This document shows positions 1 through 9,137 of a stretch of DNA of 64,000 nt, one piece after another. The translations under genes and the position numbers were made by a program. Below the pieces are notes generated by a model. That model did not search any database and had not been told where the DNA came from. It saw nothing but the letters and a program-made list of their open reading frames with translations. Source of the stretch: Ferruginibacter sp. (lineage in GTDB: Bacteria; Bacteroidota; Bacteroidia; Chitinophagales; Chitinophagaceae); contig JAOQAK010000002.1 in assembly GCA_025963635.1 (NCBI GenBank), positions 248,001 through 312,000 on the forward strand. Reading direction: 5' to 3'. Positions within the stretch are counted from its first letter, which is position 1. Each line of letters opens with the position of its first letter.

Positions 1-461
1 CTGTTGCCAATTTCTTCGGGAGTATTGTTATCCCCCTTTGTGATCAATATCAGGGGAATGCCCAGATTTTTTGCGATATCGATGTTGTAATCAAATTCAA
101 AAGAAGCTCCATCGCCCTTAAAGCCGGTGCCCTCTACTACTACAAAATCATGACTTTCTTCCAGTTTTTTAAACTTGGCAATGATGCTGTCAATGATGAA
201 AGAATTATTTCCTTCACTCCTGTGCTGTAATAATTCATCATAGGTAAATGCGAAAGTGTCTGTATAATTGATCTTTAAGTCAAATTGGTTGAGGATGGTT
301 TCAATATGAATGTCTTTGCTAACTTCGGCCCGATCGTTTACCACTGGTTTGAAATAGGCAATATTTTTAATCTTGCCGACAAGGATATTCATCAACCCTA
401 AGGTGATCACTGATTTACCACTATTTGGTTCGGAAGAAGCGATATAAATGGCCTTAGACAT
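1..461 (-). CDS. pta: Phosphate acetyltransferase, N-terminal part (cut by window edge)
   Basis: The ATG is at 461 and the frame stays open to base 1, so only about the first 153 residues are present. The start MSKAIYIASSEPNSGKS carries a BioD-like P-loop. It continues with an AYFKPVV segment, a VVVEGTGFKGDG segment and an LILITKGDNN segment, which is the order seen in the dethiobiotin-synthetase-like N-terminal domain of long-form Pta. The full enzyme would interconvert acetyl-CoA and acetyl phosphate in the cytoplasm. The catalytic PTA_PTB domain lies outside the window, so the assignment rests on the N-terminal domain alone. A stand-alone P-loop protein of the same family is the alternative. 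The gap to the clpX stop is about 234 bases and holds the clpX terminator. Confidence 0.8.
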   Translation of the reverse strand, partial: MSKAIYIASSEPNSGKSVITLGLMNILVGKIKNIAYFKPVVNDRAEVSKDIHIETILNQFDLKINYTDTFAFTYDELLQHRSEGNNSFIIDSIIAKFKKLEESHDFVVVEGTGFKGDGASFEFDYNIDIAKNLGIPLILITKGDNNTPEEIGN

Positions 462-646
462 GCTATTGGGATTTTAATATTTAAAACTTTGAAATGGGGA
501 CAAAAGTCGGTTGAAAATTGTAAACACTTCATGACCAGAATCAGCCAGGTTCCTAATCCTGATGGCGAAAATTCGGGGGAGAAGGGGATATAACAGGGAA
601 TAGATCATGTTGAATCCTTAGAGCGCTTGAAAGCCGGTGTAAAATG

Positions 647-672
647 AAAAAAGCCGTATCAGGATACAGCTT
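647..672 (-). terminator. Rho-independent terminator after clpX
   Basis: On the minus strand a 10-bp stem (one G-U pair) is formed by 663-672 and 651-660 around a 2-nt loop. A run of T follows (complement of 647-650). It sits 24 bases past the clpX stop codon. Confidence 0.8.
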
Positions 673-695
673 TATAAAATTATTGAATTTACAAT

Positions 696-1937
696 TTAGG
701 CAACTTTCAGCATGCTCATCTTGCTTGTATTGAATTTGCGCTGGGCATATTCCAAAGTAACCTCGAATGTTTTTACCTTTTGAGAAGGCAGTTCGTACAT
801 CGCGTCAGTTAAAATACTCTCGCAAATACTGCGAAGGCCGCGGGCACCCAATTTGTATTCCAACGCTTTTTGCACCATAAAATCATACACCGCTTCGTCA
901 AATTTTAGTTCGATACCTTCTATTTCAAATAAGCGGGTAAACTGTTTAATCAATGCATTTTTGGGCTCGGTTAAAATGTTGCGCAAAGTAGGTGCGTCCA
1001 GTGGATTGAGGAACGTAATTACCGGTAAACGGCCCAATAATTCGGGTATTAAACCAAATTGCTTTAGATCAACCGCATTCACAAACTGCAACAGGTTTTT
1101 CTGTTGAAACTCCTGTAGTTCCTTATTCACACTAAACCCGATAGCATGGGTATTTACACGTCTTGCGATGATTCGGTCCACCCCGTCAAATGCGCCTCCA
1201 CAGATAAACAAGATGTTGGATGTGTTTACTTTTACAAGTTTTTGTTCAGGGTGCTTCCGTCCGCCCTGTGGTGGCACCAACACTTCTGTTCCTTCTAGTA
1301 ATTTCAACAAGCCCTGCTGCACGCCTTCACCACTTACATCTCTTGTAATGGAAGGGTTGTCGCTTTTACGGGCTACTTTGTCTATTTCATCAATGAAAAC
1401 AATTCCTTTTTCTGCTGCTGCCACATCATAGTTACATGCTTGTAACAATCGGCTGAGCATGCTTTCCACATCCTCACCCACATAACCTGCTTCGGTAAAA
1501 ACAGTTGCATCTACGATGGCAAAGGGTACATTCAGCATACGGGCAATCGATTTGGCCAACAAGGTTTTACCGGTTCCGGTTTCACCTACCATAATGATAT
1601 TGCTCTTTTCTATTTCCACATCATTTTCTACCTTTTGATTGAGCCGTTTGTAATGATTGTATACGGCTACCGCCAAAATCTTTTTTGCATCATCCTGGCC
1701 AATTACATAGTCATCTAAAAATTTCTTGATTTCAACAGGCTTTTTTACGGTAAGTTTATGGGTAGCGCCACCGCTTTGTTTAGCATCGGGATAAATCATT
1801 AATTCCTGGCCAATTATTTCCTGTGCATGCTCCACACAATTTTCGCAGATATGTCCTTCCTGGCCGGCTATTAATATCTTTACCTCATCACGGCTTCTGC
1901 CGCAAAAAGAACAATGTAATGTTTGTTGTTTTGCCAT
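696..1937 (-). CDS. clpX: ATP-dependent Clp protease ATP-binding subunit ClpX
   Basis: AAA+ unfoldase that feeds substrates to ClpP. The chosen start MAKQQ gives 413 residues, the usual ClpX length, and AGGA lies about 7 nt upstream. A longer reading that begins 21 codons earlier would run through the promoter. The zinc-binding N-domain has Cys 9, 12, 31 and 34. The AAA+ domain has Walker A GETGTGKT (118-125), the GYVG pore loop, Walker B with the VFIDEIDK motif, and the RKH-type loop GGRKHPE. The C-terminal small domain follows. The gene has its own -7 element (1980-1987) and its own terminator, so it can be made independently of the clpP genes further upstream on the same strand. Confidence 0.97.
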   Translation of the reverse strand: MAKQQTLHCSFCGRSRDEVKILIAGQEGHICENCVEHAQEIIGQELMIYPDAKQSGGATHKLTVKKPVEIKKFLDDYVIGQDDAKKILAVAVYNHYKRLNQKVENDVEIEKSNIIMVGETGTGKTLLAKSIARMLNVPFAIVDATVFTEAGYVGEDVESMLSRLLQACNYDVAAAEKGIVFIDEIDKVARKSDNPSITRDVSGEGVQQGLLKLLEGTEVLVPPQGGRKHPEQKLVKVNTSNILFICGGAFDGVDRIIARRVNTHAIGFSVNKELQEFQQKNLLQFVNAVDLKQFGLIPELLGRLPVITFLNPLDAPTLRNILTEPKNALIKQFTRLFEIEGIELKFDEAVYDFMVQKALEYKLGARGLRSICESILTDAMYELPSQKVKTFEVTLEYAQRKFNTSKMSMLKVA

Positions 1938-1979
1938 GATAATCCTTTTATTCGCCGTGTATTCTCTACAATGGGATTG

Positions 1980-1987
1980 CAAAGATA
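1980..1987 (-). promoter_or_regulatory. Probable -7 element of clpX
   Basis: TATCTTTG on the minus strand matches the Bacteroidota housekeeping -7 consensus TAnnTTTG exactly. It lies 42 nt upstream of the clpX ATG. No clear -33 TTTG was found. Confidence 0.55.
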
Positions 1988-2069
1988 AGCAACCCATCAC
2001 AGAACCCTACTTCGCAGACAATATTATAAAGAAAAACGTTGCAGCCAGGCCAAAACGAGAACAACAGGC

Positions 2070-3152
2070 TTACTTCAAATTGGCCAATTGAACATGTTTT
2101 TGCAATACCTGTTTCATTTGTTGCTTCAATATGGAACCCATCGTTTTACAGGCTGTAAACCGGGTGGTATTAAAGTGATCATTTAACTCTTTCCTAAGAA
2201 TATGTATCTTATAATTTTCCGAAATGTCGTCATTTACCATGCTGTTCACCAATTCCATCAGCTGCCTGCGATGACTTATGATCTTTGCTGCCATCGTGGT
2301 AAATTCCATTTGCTGGTGGCGTTGTATTTCCACCAGGCTGAGATTATGTAAAACCAGGTCTACGTATTCGCCATTTTCCTTATAAAACTGTGGAAAATAC
2401 ACGGTTTTTTTGCCCTCATAACATTGCTGGTCAAAGTCTATGGCGCGAATCCGGTAATGATTACCTTCAGAAGAGGGAATTACATTGATCACAAAATTAT
2501 AGCTGCGCATATCACCCAGCAGCCTTACAAAACAGCTTTCGTTGAATTGTACGAATGCCTTTGCAACAGCAATTTTATCTTCATCGGTCAGCAGTAGGTT
2601 TTGTTCAAGGAAAGTATCGCCGGGGATTCCTTCGATATGCTCTTCCACCAGTGTATCCTTATATACTAAAAAATTGATTGGATTTTGGGTAAGCAAGTGC
2701 TCCAGTTCCAGCCCGTAAATACGGGAGGCATCAGCCTGTTTGACATAAAAAAAATCGTATTGCCCGTTTTCCTCGATTATTTTTATCCGGAAAGGGATGC
2801 TGTTGCCGTATTCACAAAAGTCGATGCGCTCAATGTCAAACTGTTTGCCGAAAACCCGTTCTTTTTTGAGGGCAGTGTAGGTATCGATCAGCGCTACTTT
2901 TAGAAATTTTAATTGGGCAGGTTCATATACTGCATTTTCCCAATGGGTCCATTTGCCTTTCTTATCTTTTAAAGAATCTGCATAGCTGTAATTAGTTAAC
3001 TCACTGTATAAGAGGGGTAATTCCGCGGTCCTTCCAAAATGTTGCAAATATTGCCGGAAAGCGTCGTTTACCGGGAAAATGTCTTTTTGCATCATCGGAC
3101 GCCGCTCAGATTCCTTTGTATACTTCGCGATTATACTTTCATTAAGCCACAT
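2070..3152 (-). CDS. Protein-kinase-fold-like protein, function unknown
   Basis: A cytoplasmic protein of up to 360 residues with no signal peptide, which I do not recognise as a named family. Its central part resembles the protein-kinase/APH fold. There is a beta-3-like Lys in FFYVKQ (about K138), a Glu-rich helix (about 149-151), a hinge-like stretch VEEHIEGIPG, a catalytic-loop-like LGDMRSYN (D214, N219; DxxxxN spacing, with Leu where most kinases have His), and a DFG-like IDFD (D239-D241). The C-terminal third is helical and basic. The start is uncertain: MWLNES at 3152 or MMQKD at 3095, neither with a good ribosome-binding site. It lies between clpP and clpX on the same strand, separated from clpP by a terminator. 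The kinase relation is inferred from motif spacing only. Confidence 0.55.
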   Translation of the reverse strand: MWLNESIIAKYTKESERRPMMQKDIFPVNDAFRQYLQHFGRTAELPLLYSELTNYSYADSLKDKKGKWTHWENAVYEPAQLKFLKVALIDTYTALKKERVFGKQFDIERIDFCEYGNSIPFRIKIIEENGQYDFFYVKQADASRIYGLELEHLLTQNPINFLVYKDTLVEEHIEGIPGDTFLEQNLLLTDEDKIAVAKAFVQFNESCFVRLLGDMRSYNFVINVIPSSEGNHYRIRAIDFDQQCYEGKKTVYFPQFYKENGEYVDLVLHNLSLVEIQRHQQMEFTTMAAKIISHRRQLMELVNSMVNDDISENYKIHILRKELNDHFNTTRFTACKTMGSILKQQMKQVLQKHVQLANLK

Positions 3153-3183
3153 GCTGTAAAGGTATTCAGATATTGATAGTACT

Positions 3184-3213
3184 TATAAAAAAGGCCCCAA
3201 AAAAATGGAGCCT
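3184..3213 (-). terminator. Rho-independent terminator after the second clpP
   Basis: On the minus strand AGGCTCC (3213-3207) pairs with GGGGCCT (3198-3192) with one G-U. An eight-base T-rich loop separates the arms and a T run follows (complement of 3184-3191). It sits 31 bases past the clpP stop. Confidence 0.7.
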
Positions 3214-3243
3214 GTTATAAAGATCAAACTTCAAAAGTTAGGC

Positions 3244-3870
3244 TTATAATTTTGTCATCACTTTATCGACAATACCGTAGGCCACAGATTCTTTGGCATC
3301 CATCCAGTAGTCGCGGTCAAAATCCTTCATCACTTTTTCGTAGGTCTGGCCACAGTTGTCGGCTAAAATATGTGCGCCTAATTGTTTTATTTTCAAGATC
3401 TGAACGGCCATGATTTCCAGATCGGCGCTTACGCCCTGCCCGCCGCCACTTGGCTGGTGTATCATTACCTGGCCATTGGGGAAGATGAACCGCCTTCCTT
3501 TGGTACCGCCGCTTAACAAGATACTGCCCATGCTGGCTGCCATACCCATACACACGGTGCTTACAGGCGAAGTGATCATTTGCATGGTATCGTAAATAAC
3601 CATTCCGCTGGTAACCACGCCACCCGGACTATTGATGTAAAAAGTAATCTCCTTGCCCGGGTCGATTGCTTCCAGGTAAAGCAACCTTGCGGTGATGTCT
3701 TTTGCGCTTTTATCATCTACAACGCCCCATAAAAATATTTTACGTTGCTCAATGAATTTTTTGTCGAATTGCCAGCCGCTCATCATTTTTTCCATGGGGT
3801 TTTCGGGCAATTCTTTGGGTGTTTCTTCTTCGTCGTCGAAACGAAATGGTTTGCTGTTATAATAATTCAT
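3244..3870 (-). CDS. clpP: ATP-dependent Clp protease proteolytic subunit, second paralogue
   Basis: Serine peptidase of the ClpP family, 208 residues from MNYYN. The longer open frame to 3933 adds 21 unlike residues and is not used. The catalytic triad looks intact: Ser113 in GMAASMG, His138 in MIHQP, and the Asp region DFDRDYWM near residue 186. The oligomerisation and handle features YINSPGG and IYDTMQ are present. The N-terminus carries an acidic DDEEE stretch unlike its neighbour, so the axial loops may differ. It is the second of two tandem paralogues, 161 bases downstream of the first. It could form a homomeric barrel or a mixed ClpP1P2 barrel, and the sequence does not decide. Confidence 0.95.
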   Translation of the reverse strand: MNYYNSKPFRFDDEEETPKELPENPMEKMMSGWQFDKKFIEQRKIFLWGVVDDKSAKDITARLLYLEAIDPGKEITFYINSPGGVVTSGMVIYDTMQMITSPVSTVCMGMAASMGSILLSGGTKGRRFIFPNGQVMIHQPSGGGQGVSADLEIMAVQILKIKQLGAHILADNCGQTYEKVMKDFDRDYWMDAKESVAYGIVDKVMTKL

Positions 3871-4031
3871 CTGTGTGCTTTTTATAATGCTGTTAAAATT
3901 GAGTGCACGGCTGCCTGCTGGTATGCCGTACAAGTGAGATTATTTTTTCTTTTTACTAAAAAGAAAAAATAACAAAATCGTATTTACAACGATGTTCAAT
4001 AGTAGTACAATCGCCGGTGCAACATCATTGC

Positions 4032-4724
4032 TTAATCTTTCTTCGCTTTTCTTGGATTGATAGTTAGTACTTCGTCCACAATGCCGTAGTCTTTTGCTTC
4101 CGTTGAAGTCATCCAGTAATCCCTTTCACAATCGACCGATACTTTATCAAAAGGCTGGCCGGTATGCTGTGCGATGATCTCGTAGAGCTCGCTTTTGATT
4201 TTCCGGATTTCATTCACCGTTATTTCGATATCGCTCGCTTGCCCGCCTGCACCGGCACTGGGCTGGTGAAGCATGATGCGGCTATGTTTCAAAGCGGTGC
4301 GTTTGCCCGGGGATCCTGCACACATCAGCACGGCTGCCATACTTGCGGCGATACCGGTGCAAATCGTGGCAATATCGGGAGTAACAAACTGCATGGTATC
4401 ATACATGCCCAAACCCGCGTACACACTTCCGCCGGGGGAGTTGATGTACATCTGGATATCTTTTGTACGATCGGTACTTTCCAAAAATAAAAATTGCGCA
4501 GTTATAATATTAGCCACCTCGTCGGTAACGGGATAGCCCATAAAAATAATACGATCCATCATCAAACGGCTGTAAACATCCATCACGGCAACGTTCATCG
4601 GCCTTTCTTCAATAATGTTTGGGGTAAGATTGGTAACGTTATGTTTGATATAACTATCCAATGTATTGCTACTGATTCCCCGGTGCTTTACAGCGTATTT
4701 TTCAAACTCTTTTCCAAAATTCAT
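4032..4724 (-). CDS. clpP: ATP-dependent Clp protease proteolytic subunit, first paralogue
   Basis: Serine peptidase of 230 residues, chambered partner of ClpX. The triad is complete: Ser128 in GIAASMA, His153 in MLHQP, and an Asp in the CERDYWM segment. YINSPGG (94-100) and MYDTMQF are typical of canonical ClpP. The N-terminus (MNFGKEF) is a roughly 30-residue extension that could be a propeptide. It is preceded by the best promoter match in this block (4746-4772) and followed by the second clpP, so the two are probably cotranscribed. The 161-base gap to that gene shows no convincing terminator. Confidence 0.96.
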   Translation of the reverse strand: MNFGKEFEKYAVKHRGISSNTLDSYIKHNVTNLTPNIIEERPMNVAVMDVYSRLMMDRIIFMGYPVTDEVANIITAQFLFLESTDRTKDIQMYINSPGGSVYAGLGMYDTMQFVTPDIATICTGIAASMAAVLMCAGSPGKRTALKHSRIMLHQPSAGAGGQASDIEITVNEIRKIKSELYEIIAQHTGQPFDKVSVDCERDYWMTSTEAKDYGIVDEVLTINPRKAKKD

Positions 4725-4745
4725 TTGATATATTATTTAGGATAA

Positions 4746-4772
4746 CAAATATAGTTGATTGCTCAACCCAAA
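4746..4772 (-). promoter_or_regulatory. Promoter of the clpP pair
   Basis: On the minus strand TTTG (4772-4769), 15 nt, then TATATTTG (4753-4746). Both Bacteroidota elements (-33 TTTG and -7 TAnnTTTG) are present, though the spacing is slightly short. The -7 element ends 21 nt before the clpP ATG. Confidence 0.6.
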
Positions 4773-4863
4773 TATTATGCTATAAAAAAAAGGGCGACAA
4801 AAAGTCGGCAGCCATCAGGCGCTATGGCATAACCTTTATTATTAATGTAAATGTTAGCTAATG

Positions 4864-4897
4864 AAAAAACCGCCGAAACAACTCTGCTTCGGCGGTT
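4864..4897 (-). terminator. Rho-independent terminator after tig
   Basis: A perfect 10-bp stem, AACCGCCGAA (minus-strand 4897-4888) with its complement at 4877-4868 around a 10-nt loop, is followed by a T tract. It lies 26 bases past the tig stop and separates tig from the clpP genes. Confidence 0.9.
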
Positions 4898-4923
4898 CAA
4901 TAATTTATAATGATTAGAGTCGG

Positions 4924-6288
4924 TTAATGATGGTGATGCTGCATTGCATTCAATTCTTCCGGGGTTACTTCTTTCTCTACAGGATTTACCTGGCTTTGCA
5001 AATGAGTAAATATCTTGTCGGTTAAAAGACGGCGATAAGTAGCATCCAGTTGCTTTTCGTCCTTCATCATCCTGTCTACATAGCTGTCCAGCCAGCTGGT
5101 ATCTTCTCCCAGGCTCATATTACCAAAGTAGCGGGATACTTCTGCTTTCATCGATGCTTTCAATTCTTCAAGGGAAACTTCTATGTTGTTTTCCTTCATT
5201 ATTTTATCACTGATCAATGTCCACTTCAACTGGCTGCTGAATACGGGAAATTCTTCTTCTGCCTGTTCGGCGGTTTTGCGTTCTTCGCTGCCGGTTTGTA
5301 ACCAGCGCTTTAAAAATTCTGCAGGGAAATCGATTTTTGTTTCGTCCAATAAATAATGATAGATCTGGTCCTGTAGTTGAACATGGCTTTGGCCAGCCCA
5401 GTATTGTTCAATTTCTTCCCTTAATTTGTTTTTTAATTCTTCTTCTGTTGTAATCGCGGCGCCGGGAAAAATTTCATTGAAAAACTCTTCACTCATTTCT
5501 CTTTTTTCAACCAAACCTATCTTAACGATGGTTAACTGAAAAAACTTTTCTGCGGCTTCTTTATCATCCTTTTCATACCCAAGATCCTGTAATATTACTT
5601 CCAGTTTATCTGCTTCAAAGCTTTTGGATAACTGGAGAACAATGGTATCGTCTTTCTTTTTGCCCTTTAATTCTTCCTGAACGGCAGGAGTAAAATATTT
5701 AAGAATTACTGAGTTCTCTTTTTGAATACCATTCTCAACTGCATTGCCATCTTTATCCACTTCGGTAAAAAGGATGTTCAATACATCTTCTTCGTTGCTG
5801 ATGGTTTCAGGTTCAGTCATTTTGCCGCCCTTTACCTGCATGCGGCTAATTTCTTCTTCCACCATTTCATCGGTAACCTTCACTTTATTGAGCGTAACAT
5901 TTGCAGTATTCAAGGGGGCAATTTCGAAAGTAGGTTTCAGTCCGATTTCAAAGCCAAACTCATACTCAGCCGGGTTGTTGAGATCCAGTTTGCGGATATC
6001 TGCATCCAGCGCAAGTGGTTGGGCAAAAATGTCTGGCTTTTCAGTATCCAGGTAAGTATGGAGTTGTTTTTCAACTGTTTTCAGAATTTCATCGGTATAG
6101 ATGGAAGGACCGTACATCTTTTTGATCATGCCGGCAGGAACCATTCCCTTTCTGAAACCGGGCATATTTACGGTTTTGCTATATTCTTTTAATTTCTTTT
6201 CGAAGGTGGGGAAATAGTCTTCTTTAGTTACTTTGATAGTGATTTTGTCGTTCAGGAGACCAATATTCTCTCTTTCTACTGTTGCCAT
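4924..6288 (-). CDS. tig: Trigger factor (ribosome-associated chaperone, PPIase)
   Basis: Ribosome-bound chaperone of 454 residues that receives nascent chains. The ribosome-docking signature GFRKGMVP sits near residue 45 (E. coli GFRxGKVP loop). A PPIase-like middle domain and a long helical C-terminal arm region follow. The length fits the family. The C-terminus ends MQHHHH, a natural run of four His that could bind metal as in SlyD-like tails. No SD is evident; CCTCC lies just before the ATG. A strong terminator follows, so the gene is likely monocistronic although it heads the tig-clpP-clpP-clpX order. Confidence 0.95.
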   Translation of the reverse strand: MATVERENIGLLNDKITIKVTKEDYFPTFEKKLKEYSKTVNMPGFRKGMVPAGMIKKMYGPSIYTDEILKTVEKQLHTYLDTEKPDIFAQPLALDADIRKLDLNNPAEYEFGFEIGLKPTFEIAPLNTANVTLNKVKVTDEMVEEEISRMQVKGGKMTEPETISNEEDVLNILFTEVDKDGNAVENGIQKENSVILKYFTPAVQEELKGKKKDDTIVLQLSKSFEADKLEVILQDLGYEKDDKEAAEKFFQLTIVKIGLVEKREMSEEFFNEIFPGAAITTEEELKNKLREEIEQYWAGQSHVQLQDQIYHYLLDETKIDFPAEFLKRWLQTGSEERKTAEQAEEEFPVFSSQLKWTLISDKIMKENNIEVSLEELKASMKAEVSRYFGNMSLGEDTSWLDSYVDRMMKDEKQLDATYRRLLTDKIFTHLQSQVNPVEKEVTPEELNAMQHHHH

Positions 6289-6398
6289 AATGGAGGAAGG
6301 TTGATAATTTTTAAATAAAAAAGTTGATAGGGGAAGGAAGACCGGGAAGCGAGCAGTCGCTAACCTATCAAACCACTCAGCTTATCAACTCATAAATG

Positions 6399-6480
6399 TC
6401 CGGATGATAGGGGTCGAACCTACATGGATTACTCCGCCAGATCCTAAGTCTGGTGCGTCTGCCAATTTCGCCACATCCGG
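6399..6480 (-). tRNA. tRNA-Leu (anticodon UAG)
   Basis: An 82-nt cloverleaf on the minus strand. The acceptor arms are CCGGATG and CATCCGG with A as discriminator, as expected for leucine tRNAs. The anticodon stem CCAGA/TCTGG encloses the loop CTTAGGA, so the anticodon is UAG (reads CUN). A short variable arm with a GGA/TCC stem marks it as class II. The T-arm has loop TTCGACC. The 3' CCA is not encoded. Confidence 0.95.
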
Positions 6481-6490
6481 TTTTGGGGTG

Positions 6491-6498
6491 CAAAAGTA
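6491..6498 (-). promoter_or_regulatory. Probable -7 element of tRNA-Leu
   Basis: TACTTTTG on the minus strand fits TAnnTTTG and ends 10 nt upstream of the mature 5' end. Confidence 0.5.
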
Positions 6499-6709
6499 AG
6501 GGAATTCTATAAAAGATTAAAATAATTGGAATTCTGTTTCCGGAAGTATCCGGCGGTAAAGCGATGTAGTCAAAGTGGACTTTCCAAAAAGCAAGCTCCC
6601 GGTTACATTAAAAATAAAAATATTCATCATTTATTGCAGCAGCCATATGTTTTCCCTTTCAGCGGGCGGAAACTTTTTTGAGTATCTTTTTCGTAAATTC
6701 GTAAGATTC

Positions 6710-8947
6710 ATGGAAGCAACGATACCGATATCAAAATACAATCTCAATGAGGCCGAAGAGAAAAAAGAAATTCTGCGGCATTATCGTGGATTATTGAAGG
6801 AACTAAAGCCGAAATTAAAACCGGGTGATAAAGAACTGTTAAGAACTGCCTTTGAAATGGCGGTGGATGCACATAAAACCATGCGCCGTAAAAGCGGGGA
6901 ACCGTATATTCTCCATCCTTTGTCAGTTGCTAAAATTTGCGTTGAAGAAATTGGCCTGGGAGTTCGTAGCACTATCTGCGCACTATTGCATGATACCGTT
7001 GAGGACACCGATATTTCACTGGAAGACATCCAAAGGGAATTTGGGTCTGAAATCGCTCGGATTGTTGACGGGCTCACCAAGATCAGTTCGGTAATTGATA
7101 CCAATACCAGTCAGCAGGCTGAAAATTTTAAGAAGATACTGTTAACGCTTACAGACGATCCAAGGGTGATCCTGATAAAATTGGCCGACCGTTTGCATAA
7201 TATGCGCACGCTGGATAGCATGAAGCGGGAAAAGCAGTTAAAGATCAGCAGTGAAACGGTATATGTATATGCGCCATTGGCACATCGCATGGGTTTATAC
7301 GCTATCAAAACCGAAATGGAAGATCTTTCCATGAAATACCTGGAACCTGATACTTACCGGTACATTGCCCAAAAATTAAGTGAAACCAAGCGGGAACGAA
7401 CCCGCTACATCAATGATTTTATACGGCCATTGAAAGATAAGCTCGACAAAGCCGAATTTAGATTTGAAATACACGGACGGCCCAAAAGCATTCATTCCAT
7501 CTGGAACAAGATGAAGAAGAAGGGAGTAAGTTTTGAAGAAGTGTACGACCTGTTTGCCATCCGGATCATTGTAGATTCGGCCTATGAAACTGAAAAAGGA
7601 GACTGCTGGAAAGTGTACAGCATTATTACCGACGAGTACAATCCTTCGCCCGAAAGATTGAGAGACTGGCTGAGCAATCCAAAAAGCAACGGTTACGAAG
7701 CGCTCCACACAACAGTAATGGGGCCGCAGGGGAAGTGGGTGGAAGTGCAGATACGCACCAAGAGGATGAATGAAATTGCAGAAAAAGGCCTGGCAGCCCA
7801 TTGGAAATATAAGGAAGGAACCACCGATGAAAGCCGCTTTGATAAATGGTTTCACCAGATAAGGGAAGCCCTCAGCAACCAGGAAAGCAATTCAATCGAC
7901 TTTTTGCAGGATTTCAAAACCTCCTTTTTAGCAGAGGAAATTTATGTATATACTCCAAAGGGAGATGTAAAGATGTTGCCTACGGGTGCCAGCGCACTCG
8001 ACTTTGCCTTTGGGGTACACACTGCGGTGGGAAGCAGGTGTATTGGCGCCAAAGTGAATCATAAACTGGTGCCCATTGGCCATAAATTGCGCAGTGGTGA
8101 CCAGGTGGAAATTATTACCAGCGCCAAACAGAAGCCCAGCCAGGAGTGGCTCAACCTGGTAGTAACCAGTAAGGCAAAACAGAAAATTAAGGATACCCTC
8201 AAAGAGGAAAAAAGAAAAGTTGCAGAGGAAGGGAAATACATTTTGCAGAAAAAGCTGGATGCCATCGGCGGAATGATGACGCAGCATAATTTGGAAGAAC
8301 TGGCCGCCTTTTACAAAGTCAACTCTTCGCTTGATTTATTGTACGAGATCGCTATTAAAAAAATTGATCTAAAGGAGATCAAAGAATTTACGGCTTCCGG
8401 CGACCGCCTGTTTTTCCCGAAACCTGTGAAGCCTGAAGTGGAGGAAAAAAATGAGGCTGATATCAGTGCCCGTACTTTCAATAAAAAAGATACCGAACTC
8501 ATTATTTTCGGGGAAAGCAGCGACCGGATCATGTACACACTGGCAAATTGTTGCAAACCCATCCCCGGCGATGATGTATTTGGTTTTGTAACTACAGGCG
8601 AAGGCTTAAAAATTCACCGTACCAATTGTCCGAATGCCGCAAGGCTGATGTCGAACTACGGGCATCGGGTGGTTAAAACAAAATGGGCAAAAAACAAAGA
8701 GATTTCTTTTCTTACAGGATTAAAGATTGTGGGACTGGATGATGTAGGCGTGATTCATAAAATCACCAACCTGATCAGCGGCGAAATGAAATTTAATATA
8801 TCCGCCATGGCAATGGAAGCGAAGGAAGGGCTGTTTACGGGCAATTTTAAAATATTTGTTCATGATAAAGAGGAATTAGATGAGCTTTGTAACAGGCTAC
8901 TGAAACTAACTGGAATTGAGAAGGTGGACAGGTATGACACGGAGTAA
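6710..8947 (+). CDS. spoT: RelA/SpoT bifunctional (p)ppGpp synthetase/hydrolase
   Basis: Makes and degrades the alarmones ppGpp and pppGpp. The start MEATIPISK gives 745 residues, the usual long Rel length. The upstream in-frame extension of 45 codons looks non-coding. Domains in order: HD hydrolase with HDTVEDT (about 94-100), so hydrolysis should be intact; synthetase with HGRPKSIHSIWNKM, VYDLFAIRI and a VQIRT segment; TGS domain beginning IYVYTPKG; a helical and zinc-finger-like region with NCCKPIPGDD and HRTNCPN; C-terminal ACT domain. A near-match to the -7 element (TATCTTTT, 6683-6690) lies 19 nt upstream. The next gene starts 190 bases downstream. Confidence 0.96.
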   Translation: MEATIPISKYNLNEAEEKKEILRHYRGLLKELKPKLKPGDKELLRTAFEMAVDAHKTMRRKSGEPYILHPLSVAKICVEEIGLGVRSTICALLHDTVEDTDISLEDIQREFGSEIARIVDGLTKISSVIDTNTSQQAENFKKILLTLTDDPRVILIKLADRLHNMRTLDSMKREKQLKISSETVYVYAPLAHRMGLYAIKTEMEDLSMKYLEPDTYRYIAQKLSETKRERTRYINDFIRPLKDKLDKAEFRFEIHGRPKSIHSIWNKMKKKGVSFEEVYDLFAIRIIVDSAYETEKGDCWKVYSIITDEYNPSPERLRDWLSNPKSNGYEALHTTVMGPQGKWVEVQIRTKRMNEIAEKGLAAHWKYKEGTTDESRFDKWFHQIREALSNQESNSIDFLQDFKTSFLAEEIYVYTPKGDVKMLPTGASALDFAFGVHTAVGSRCIGAKVNHKLVPIGHKLRSGDQVEIITSAKQKPSQEWLNLVVTSKAKQKIKDTLKEEKRKVAEEGKYILQKKLDAIGGMMTQHNLEELAAFYKVNSSLDLLYEIAIKKIDLKEIKEFTASGDRLFFPKPVKPEVEEKNEADISARTFNKKDTELIIFGESSDRIMYTLANCCKPIPGDDVFGFVTTGEGLKIHRTNCPNAARLMSNYGHRVVKTKWAKNKEISFLTGLKIVGLDDVGVIHKITNLISGEMKFNISAMAMEAKEGLFTGNFKIFVHDKEELDELCNRLLKLTGIEKVDRYDTE

Positions 8948-9137
8948 CAGAATGGAATCAGTTCAAAAGTATAAAAGGTATGCAGGTACACAAGGTGAGA
9001 GCGATCCCGAATAGTTTTAAATTACGAGGTTATTTTCTTCAACTGATTTTGTAGTGGCTGAATATTTGCCAGGATTGGTTGGTCAGGCTTTTTCAAATAG
9101 GTGCCACATTTGTATTCAAAAACATAAACTTACAATC

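Noticed and set aside
4790..4806. Hairpin-like CGAC/GTCG next to a run of T (minus strand)
   Set aside because: Only a 4-bp stem. The real tig terminator is the 10-bp hairpin at 4868-4897.
4924..4942. His run at the trigger factor C-terminus as vector contamination
   Set aside because: The codons and flanking DNA run smoothly into a native terminator, and only four His are present.
7376..7855. 159-codon open frame antisense to spoT
   Set aside because: Lies wholly inside a strongly supported coding gene, has odd composition and no start context. Shadow frame.
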